This document shows, in pieces, positions 59,242-64,000 of a stretch of 64,000 nucleotides of DNA. The notes beneath the pieces were generated by a model. The model searched no databases and was not told where the DNA came from. It saw only the letters and a list, made by a program, of their open reading frames with translations. The position numbers and the translations under genes were made by a program. The stretch lies in NCBI RefSeq assembly GCF_017497975.1, contig NZ_JAGDEL010000026.1, forward strand, positions 43,099 through 107,098, read 5' to 3'. Within the stretch, counting starts at the first letter, position 1; each line of letters begins with the position of its first letter. This DNA comes from Metabacillus bambusae. Lineage in GTDB: Bacteria; Bacillota; Bacilli; Bacillales; Bacillaceae.

Positions 59242-59877
59242 ATGAGTAAGAAGCCCGTTGTAATCGGAGTCGCTGGAGGTTCTGGTTCAGGTAAAACAAG
59301 TGTTACAAAATCAATTTATGACCATTTTAAAGGTCATTCGATTTTAATGCTAGAACAAGATTATTATTATAAAGATCAAAGTGATCTGCCATTTGAACAA
59401 AGATTAAATACAAACTATGATCATCCATTAGCTTTTGATAATGATTTGTTAATCGATCACTTAAAAACATTACTAAATCACCAATCAATTGAAAAACCGG
59501 TGTATGATTACAAATTGCATACAAGATCAGAAGATGTTATAGTTGTTGAACCGAAGGATGTTATTATTCTAGAAGGCATATTAATCCTAGAAGACGAGCG
59601 TTTACGTGATTTAATGGATATTAAGCTTTTTGTGGATACGGATGCAGATCTTAGAATCATACGTCGAATTATGCGAGACATAAAAGAACGTGGTCGTTCA
59701 ATTGATTCTGTTATCGAACAATACATTTCCGTTGTTAGACCAATGCATAATCAATTTATTGAGCCAACGAAACGATATGCAGATATCATTATTCCTGAGG
59801 GTGGACAAAATCACGTTGCAATTGATTTGATGACAACAAAAATTCAAACAATTCTTGAACTAAATGCAATTTTGTAA
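59242..59877 (+). CDS. udk: Uridine kinase
   Basis: Pyrimidine salvage: phosphorylates uridine and cytidine with ATP or GTP. 211 residues. P-loop [13 protein letters not shown] at the N-terminus, [27 protein letters not shown] and [13 protein letters not shown] are all present. ATG after AAGGGG. Last gene of the trmR-trhP1-trhP2-udk operon. Confidence 0.96.
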   Translation: MSKKPVVIGVAGGSGSGKTSVTKSIYDHFKGHSILMLEQDYYYKDQSDLPFEQRLNTNYDHPLAFDNDLLIDHLKTLLNHQSIEKPVYDYKLHTRSEDVIVVEPKDVIILEGILILEDERLRDLMDIKLFVDTDADLRIIRRIMRDIKERGRSIDSVIEQYISVVRPMHNQFIEPTKRYADIIIPEGGQNHVAIDLMTTKIQTILELNAIL

Positions 59878-59962
59878 TAACATAGCATAGATAAAGAGTA
59901 CTGTGATCATATTATGTATAAGAATTAATATTTTTCTTTAGGCATTGTTTTTTATATGAAGT

Positions 59963-59991
59963 AAAGGGCATAATGTTGCCCTTGCTTTTTT
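59963..59991 (+). terminator. Terminator after udk
   Basis: AAGGGCA and TGCCCTT around a 5-nt loop, then GCTTTTTT. The remaining 225 nt to greA show no gene. Confidence 0.75.
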
Positions 59992-60216
59992 AATACTCAC
60001 CTGTTTCTTGCCTTTTCAATAAAAGTATTTTCTTATCATTGATCACACCATATGAAAATGAAAGTATGTTTTTTAATGCTTACATCTTTCATCTTGAGGC
60101 ATATAGTCTCAGGCTTATACATACGTATTTTTAATCTCTTATCACAAGATAAGTAATTCAACAGAAAAAAGAACAAAACCGACGGGGAACAGTCTACTAG
60201 AAGGAGTGGAACAAAC

Positions 60217-60690
60217 ATGGCACAAGAAAAAGTTTTTCCAATGACAAGAGAAGGTAAAGATAAGCTTGAACAAGAGCTTGAATATTTGAAAACGGTTAAA
60301 CGTAAAGAGGTTGTAGAAAGAATTAAAATTGCACGTAGCTTCGGTGATCTATCAGAGAACTCAGAGTATGATTCTGCTAAAGAGGAACAAGCATTTGTTG
60401 AAGGACGTGTTACCACACTAGAAAATATGATTCGAAACGCAAGAATTATCGAAGGTGAAGCTGATACTAGCTCTGTTTCACTAGGTAGAACAGTTACGTT
60501 TACTGAGCTTCCTAATGGTGATGAAGAAACATATACTATCGTTGGTAGTGCAGAAGCAGATCCATTTGAAGGCAAGATTTCAAATGACTCTCCAATTGCC
60601 AAAAGCCTAATTGGCAAAAAAGTAGATGATGAAGTAACAGTTCAAACTCCTGGTGGAGAAATGCTTGTGAAAATTGTGAAAATTACTTAA
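60217..60690 (+). CDS. greA: Transcription elongation factor GreA
   Basis: It rescues backtracked RNA polymerase by stimulating transcript cleavage. 157 residues: N-terminal coiled coil (about 10-75) with the acidic tip [15 protein letters not shown], then an FKBP-like C-terminal domain ([10 protein letters not shown] to the end). ATG with AAGGAGTGG upstream. Monocistronic with its own terminator. Confidence 0.96.
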   Translation: MAQEKVFPMTREGKDKLEQELEYLKTVKRKEVVERIKIARSFGDLSENSEYDSAKEEQAFVEGRVTTLENMIRNARIIEGEADTSSVSLGRTVTFTELPNGDEETYTIVGSAEADPFEGKISNDSPIAKSLIGKKVDDEVTVQTPGGEMLVKIVKIT

Positions 60691-60708
60691 AAATAGGTTT
60701 ATATAGCG

Positions 60709-60743
60709 AACACCTCGTCGAAAATGAAGACGAGGTGTTTTTT
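60709..60743 (+). terminator. Terminator after greA
   Basis: AACACCTCGTC and GACGAGGTGTT, 11 bp, followed by six T. Confidence 0.85.
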
Positions 60744-60747
60744 TATT

Positions 60748-60922
60748 GTCTAGGAAATTATAAAATTCTAGTACTGTGGATAAGCCCTAGTCATCCAGCT
60801 CCAGCGCCTAGCCCTTCTTGGGTCTTGCAACCACTCATGAATAGAAGGTGAAAAACACCTTCTATTCATGAGCGTCTTATTTGCCCGAGGCTGTTCAAGG
60901 CGCTTGCGCTTTTGTTCTTGTC
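60748..60922 (+). repeat. Dispersed repeat family 2, subtype a (copy 8)
   Basis: Contains the same perfect 17-bp hairpin as copy 7 (arms 60834-60850 and 60856-60872). It ends GGCGCTTGCGCTTTTGTTCTT and runs directly into a family 1 element. Confidence 0.85.
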
Positions 60923-61142
60923 TGTTTTCGCAAACTTTGTTGCTATTTACCAAGTAGTACGGCGTGGTTGATTGCAGCGAGAGGATGCTCGCTTTCCGCG
61001 GGGCGGGCGGTGAGCCTCCTCGGCGTAAACGCCCGCATGAGTCTCACCTGTCCCGCTGCTCTAAGCATGAGTCTCGCAATCCGCTCCAATCAACCATAAA
61101 CAGTATCTTTGTATAAGCAACAATCTCTTAGAAAAGAGCCTT
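60921..61142 (-). repeat. Dispersed repeat family 1, long form (copy 7, inverted)
   Basis: On the minus strand it begins AAGGCTCTTTTCTAAGAGA and ends AACAAAGTTTGCGAAAACAG; the last bases of that terminus are lost where it meets the family 2 copy. The GC-rich core is well kept. It ends 18 nt before the pbpI start. Confidence 0.82.
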
Positions 61143-61160
61143 AATAAACAGGAGGTTTGA

Positions 61161-62915
61161 ATGATTTCCAAAAAAAGATTTATTATCGTCGGAACCTTTT
61201 TTCTTATGGCTTTATTTTTTATTCTTTATCGTTTAGCTGATATTCAATTGATTCATACAGAATCGTTTTCAAAAAAGGGAGTGAATCTAGTTCAGGAAAG
61301 TGTTAATCAAAGAACACAAGAGGTTGTCATTGACGATGGTCGTGGACGCTTTGAAGACAAGAATGGTGAATCTCTTCGTAATAAAGTTGAGCCATCACTC
61401 GTTCTATTTCCTTTTTTAAAAGAGATTACCTGGCCTATAGATGAGCTTTCAGATTTAGTAAATGTTTCAAGCTATGAACTTAAAAGACAGTTACAAGATT
61501 CAACAGAACCACTTGTTCTTTCGAGTAAAGACGGTGTGAAATTATCAAGTTCAGAGCTTGAAAAAATTAATAAACTTGAGATCCCTGGAGTCTTTGGCAT
61601 CTATCGACAGTCTCCTGTTGAAGAAACCATTGGTGAGCATATAATTGGAATTACAGGAGAGAATGCAGAGGTTTTACGAACAAAATATCCTGATCGAGAG
61701 GATTTATCCTATAAAACACAAATTGGACTAACAGGGCTTGAGAAAGCATTTGATGAATTTCTTTTACCAGATGAAGAAACGAAGCTGCTTTATCATGTTG
61801 ATGGGGATGGAAATCCGCTCTTTGGAGTAAATGTTAAATATATCGCAGACTCTAATCCATTTTATCCTGTCACCGTTAAGACAACAATAGATAAAGATAT
61901 TCAGGAAATTGCAGAAGACGTGTTGGAAAAGCAAAAGGTCGATAACGGAGGACTTGTTTTGCTCGATGTTGAGACAAATGAGATATTAGCAATGGTTAGT
62001 AAGCCTGAATTAAATCGCTCTGTCGGTGTTACTCTTACGAATCATATGGTGCAACCTATTTTTCCAGGCTCGATATTTAAAACAGTCATTTTAGCCGGTG
62101 CAATTGAATATGGTTTAGATGATGCAACAAGAGAGTTTAATTGCAATCTGAACCTTTATGGAGAAAATGATGGTGGACAGGATGATGGAATGCTTACACT
62201 AGGAAGGAGTTTTGCAAAAAGTTGTAATTACACCTTTACGACTTTAGCAGAAGAGCTAATGGAAAAGGATAGCAATGTAATTGAGAATACTGCTGAAAAG
62301 TTAGGTTTACTAGGACCCGTTGGTTGGAGTGGTAAAGTTTTTCATTATCAAAATTTCAAACAACTCCCAGATGAGAAGTCAGGAAAAATTTGGGGAGATG
62401 AAAAGGATAAAAAGGTGCAAAGAGCGATAGATCAAACTGCGATTGGACAAAAGGATGTTAAGGTTACGCCACTGGGAGTTGCTAACATGATGGCAACAAT
62501 TGCACGAGGCGGTCATAAAGAACAGATTAAAATCGTAGAAAATATATTATATAAAAATGGAACTAATATGTTTTCTTTTACGTCTAACTTATTAGATGGT
62601 GGAAAAATATCACCCTTAACAGCATCAAAGCTTCAAAAACAACTTCGTTTAGTCGTAACAGATCCTGAAGGAACTGGAAGAAGGTTTCAATCTTCTCCTT
62701 ATGAGGTATCAGGTAAATCAGGAACCGCTCAAACAGGTAAAAAAAATGATCAAGGCCAAATGTTATACAACAAATGGTTTGCAGGCTATTTTCCATCAAG
62801 TAATCCCAAATATGCTCTTGTAGTCGTGGAGATGGATACAACTAGTGAGGAAGCTGGGACTAATGCAGCATTTTACGATATAGTTGCTGAATTATCCAAG
62901 ATAAACGAGCAATAA
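61161..62915 (+). CDS. pbpI: Penicillin-binding protein PbpI (YrrR, PBP4b)
   Basis: A class B transpeptidase, expressed during sporulation in B. subtilis. 584 residues: N-terminal membrane anchor (about 5-25), a dimerisation region (about 45-230), and a transpeptidase domain with SxxK in PGSIFKTVI (about 312), SxN in KSCNYTF (about 354) and KSGTAQTG (about 518). ATG behind CAGGAGG. yrrS follows after about 250 nt. Confidence 0.92.
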   Translation: MISKKRFIIVGTFFLMALFFILYRLADIQLIHTESFSKKGVNLVQESVNQRTQEVVIDDGRGRFEDKNGESLRNKVEPSLVLFPFLKEITWPIDELSDLVNVSSYELKRQLQDSTEPLVLSSKDGVKLSSSELEKINKLEIPGVFGIYRQSPVEETIGEHIIGITGENAEVLRTKYPDREDLSYKTQIGLTGLEKAFDEFLLPDEETKLLYHVDGDGNPLFGVNVKYIADSNPFYPVTVKTTIDKDIQEIAEDVLEKQKVDNGGLVLLDVETNEILAMVSKPELNRSVGVTLTNHMVQPIFPGSIFKTVILAGAIEYGLDDATREFNCNLNLYGENDGGQDDGMLTLGRSFAKSCNYTFTTLAEELMEKDSNVIENTAEKLGLLGPVGWSGKVFHYQNFKQLPDEKSGKIWGDEKDKKVQRAIDQTAIGQKDVKVTPLGVANMMATIARGGHKEQIKIVENILYKNGTNMFSFTSNLLDGGKISPLTASKLQKQLRLVVTDPEGTGRRFQSSPYEVSGKSGTAQTGKKNDQGQMLYNKWFAGYFPSSNPKYALVVVEMDTTSEEAGTNAAFYDIVAELSKINEQ

Positions 62916-63162
62916 GACCTATGCTAAAGATGAAGAGTAATAACGTAAAGAAATAGTGGGGATAGCTAGAGAACTATCAGAAAAAAGGGTGAGCAGCCTT
63001 TAATGCATTTTTGCAATAAGGTATAAAACATGTACTATTTGTGATTCTAAATATCCAGTAATGAATATGTTACAAATGTTAAAAAGATAAAACGACTAGA
63101 TAGAAAAACGTTCTAGTGCTAGAATAAGACAGAAGGTATGAGGGAAAAAGGAGTGTAGGGCA

Positions 63163-63837
63163 TTGAGTAATCATGTAAACTCTCGTTATGAAAAAAGAGA
63201 TAAGCGTAGAAAAACCAACGTAGTATTAAATACTTTAATAGGAATAGTTGCATTACTTATTCTTGTTATTGGGTCTCAGCTCATTTTTGGAGGAAGTGAT
63301 TCTGAAAAAACGGCAAAATACAATGAACAACCTGATATAAAGCTCGCAAACGAAGAAGAGAGCAATGAAGAAGCAATAGCGGATGAAGAAAAAGAAGAAG
63401 AGGAAAATAGTAATAAATCTAATGCAGAACTAGATGAAAATAGTGATGGAAAAGCAGATTCTGAAGAAAAATCTGATGAAGAAGCAACTGAAGATCCATT
63501 CGAACAAGCAACAATTACTGAAGGAGATCCAGGCTCAGGTGTTGAAGAAACAATTGAAAACCCAGGTTGGGCACCAGTTGGTACATCTCAATCAGAACCT
63601 CATTCAGCTAATTATAAAAAAGGCTCTCAAGATTGGGCTGAAATGACAAAAGCACTTAGTTATGCAACAGGAATCCCTGAATCGGAAATGATTATATGGT
63701 TTCTTGGAAACAATGGATCACCCAATGATGCTGTTGGAACCATCTCACCAAAAGATAAATCAGCTAAATACAAAGTATATATTACATGGGTTGAAAACGA
63801 AGGTTGGAAACCTACTAAAATTGAAAAAGTAAGTTGA
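63163..63837 (+). CDS. yrrS: DUF1510 membrane-anchored protein YrrS
   Basis: 224 residues: basic cytosolic start (SRYEKRDKRRK), one transmembrane helix (about 23-43), a highly acidic Glu/Asp/Ser/Asn-rich linker (about 48-120) and a C-terminal DUF1510 domain (about 125-224, with GWAPVGTSQSEPH and AEMTKALSYATGIPE). Function unknown; it accompanies pbpI in Bacillus. TTG start after AAGGAGTG. Confidence 0.88.
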   Translation: MSNHVNSRYEKRDKRRKTNVVLNTLIGIVALLILVIGSQLIFGGSDSEKTAKYNEQPDIKLANEEESNEEAIADEEKEEEENSNKSNAELDENSDGKADSEEKSDEEATEDPFEQATITEGDPGSGVEETIENPGWAPVGTSQSEPHSANYKKGSQDWAEMTKALSYATGIPESEMIIWFLGNNGSPNDAVGTISPKDKSAKYKVYITWVENEGWKPTKIEKVS

Positions 63838-63873
63838 GAACAAAAGCCAAACGAAAAAAAGCAGCGGCACAAT

Positions 63874-64000
63874 TGAAGTGACCCCATAAAGTGAGACAAG
63901 GAAAAAACACCTCCTGAGTCGTATTTAATCAATATGATTCTAGCGGAGGTGTTTTTCTTATGGGTACAAGAATCCCTTATCCAGAGGAAATTAAATGGAA
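63874..64000 (+). mobile_element. Left end of an IS3-family insertion sequence (cut by window edge)
   Basis: TGAAGTGACCCCATAAAGTG looks like the terminal inverted repeat. A 12-bp hairpin (AAAACACCTCC at 63904 with GGAGGTGTTTT at 63945) follows, then a transposase start. The right end lies outside the window; the exact boundary is uncertain. Confidence 0.7.
63960..64000 (+). CDS. IS3-family transposase OrfA, N-terminal fragment
   Basis: Only 13 codons are inside the window (MGTRIPYPEEIKW), but this opening is typical of OrfA proteins of Bacillus IS3-type elements, whose N-terminus forms an HTH that recognises the element ends. GGAGGTG lies eight bases upstream, inside the 3' arm of a hairpin. 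Continuation cannot be seen. Confidence 0.7.
   Translation, partial: MGTRIPYPEEIKW

Noticed and set aside
60768..61099. Open frames on both strands between greA and pbpI
   Set aside because: They are translations of the two abutting repeats, with no ribosome-binding site; similar frames occur in other copies.

Overview
This AT-rich 64 kb window comes from a Bacillaceae chromosome (Bacillus or a close relative). Gene content and order follow the Bacillus subtilis obg to yrrS region: obg, pheB, pheA, niaR, nifS, nadBCA, safA, coxA, bofC, ruvAB, queA, tgt, yajC, yrzE, yrbG, spoVB, comN, secDF, yrvD, recJ, apt, relA, dtd, yrvJ, yrzK, hisS, aspS, 6S RNA, tcdA, rarA, cymR, iscS, mnmA, yrrB, recD2, yrrD, yrzR, yrzQ, yrrI, alaS, yrzL, ruvX, yrzB, mltG, trmR, trhP1, trhP2, udk, greA, pbpI, yrrS. 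Purine-rich Shine-Dalgarno sequences, frequent TTG and GTG starts, T-box leaders and sporulation genes (safA, coxA, bofC, spoVB, pbpI) all fit. The start codons given here were chosen by Shine-Dalgarno spacing and family alignment.

Layout. 1-2.7 kb: the 3' part of obg, then pheB-pheA. 2.7-8.1 kb: an NAD-synthesis locus in which niaR and nifS are divergent from nadBCA across a shared control region. 8.1-13.2 kb: sporulation genes safA, coxA and bofC, interrupted by a small variable island (a zinc-ribbon protein, a two-TM protein and a cold-shock protein). 13.5-18.5 kb: ruvAB, queA-tgt (queuosine) and yajC. 18.7-25.9 kb: membrane proteins (NhaD/ArsB-type transporter, DUF421, SpoVB, SecDF, LapA). 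26-32.2 kb: recJ, apt, relA, dtd. 32.6-41.1 kb: an amidase, T-box-controlled hisS-aspS, 6S-1 RNA, tcdA and rarA. 41.5-50.2 kb: a YczE-like gene in front of cymR-iscS-mnmA, then TPR, RecD2 and small proteins. 50.2-60.7 kb: T-box-controlled alaS, yrzL-ruvX-yrzB, mltG, the 5-methoxyuridine genes trmR-trhP1-trhP2, udk and greA. 61.1-64 kb: pbpI, yrrS and the left end of an IS3-type insertion sequence.

The coding content is conserved core genome and I see no clearly new multi-gene system. The unexplained content is intergenic. Two families of dispersed repeats (about 85-240 bp, some with terminal inverted repeats and internally deleted copies) occupy most long gaps. They lie between both T-box terminators and their genes and supply the last codons and stop of hisS. 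A third, hairpin-type repeat recurs at transcript ends. Other points are a roughly 21-bp phased array of ATTGAACCA motifs, a structured spacer before ruvX, an ambiguous T-box specifier in the hisS leader, and an IS-end hairpin that would hide the transposase ribosome-binding site.
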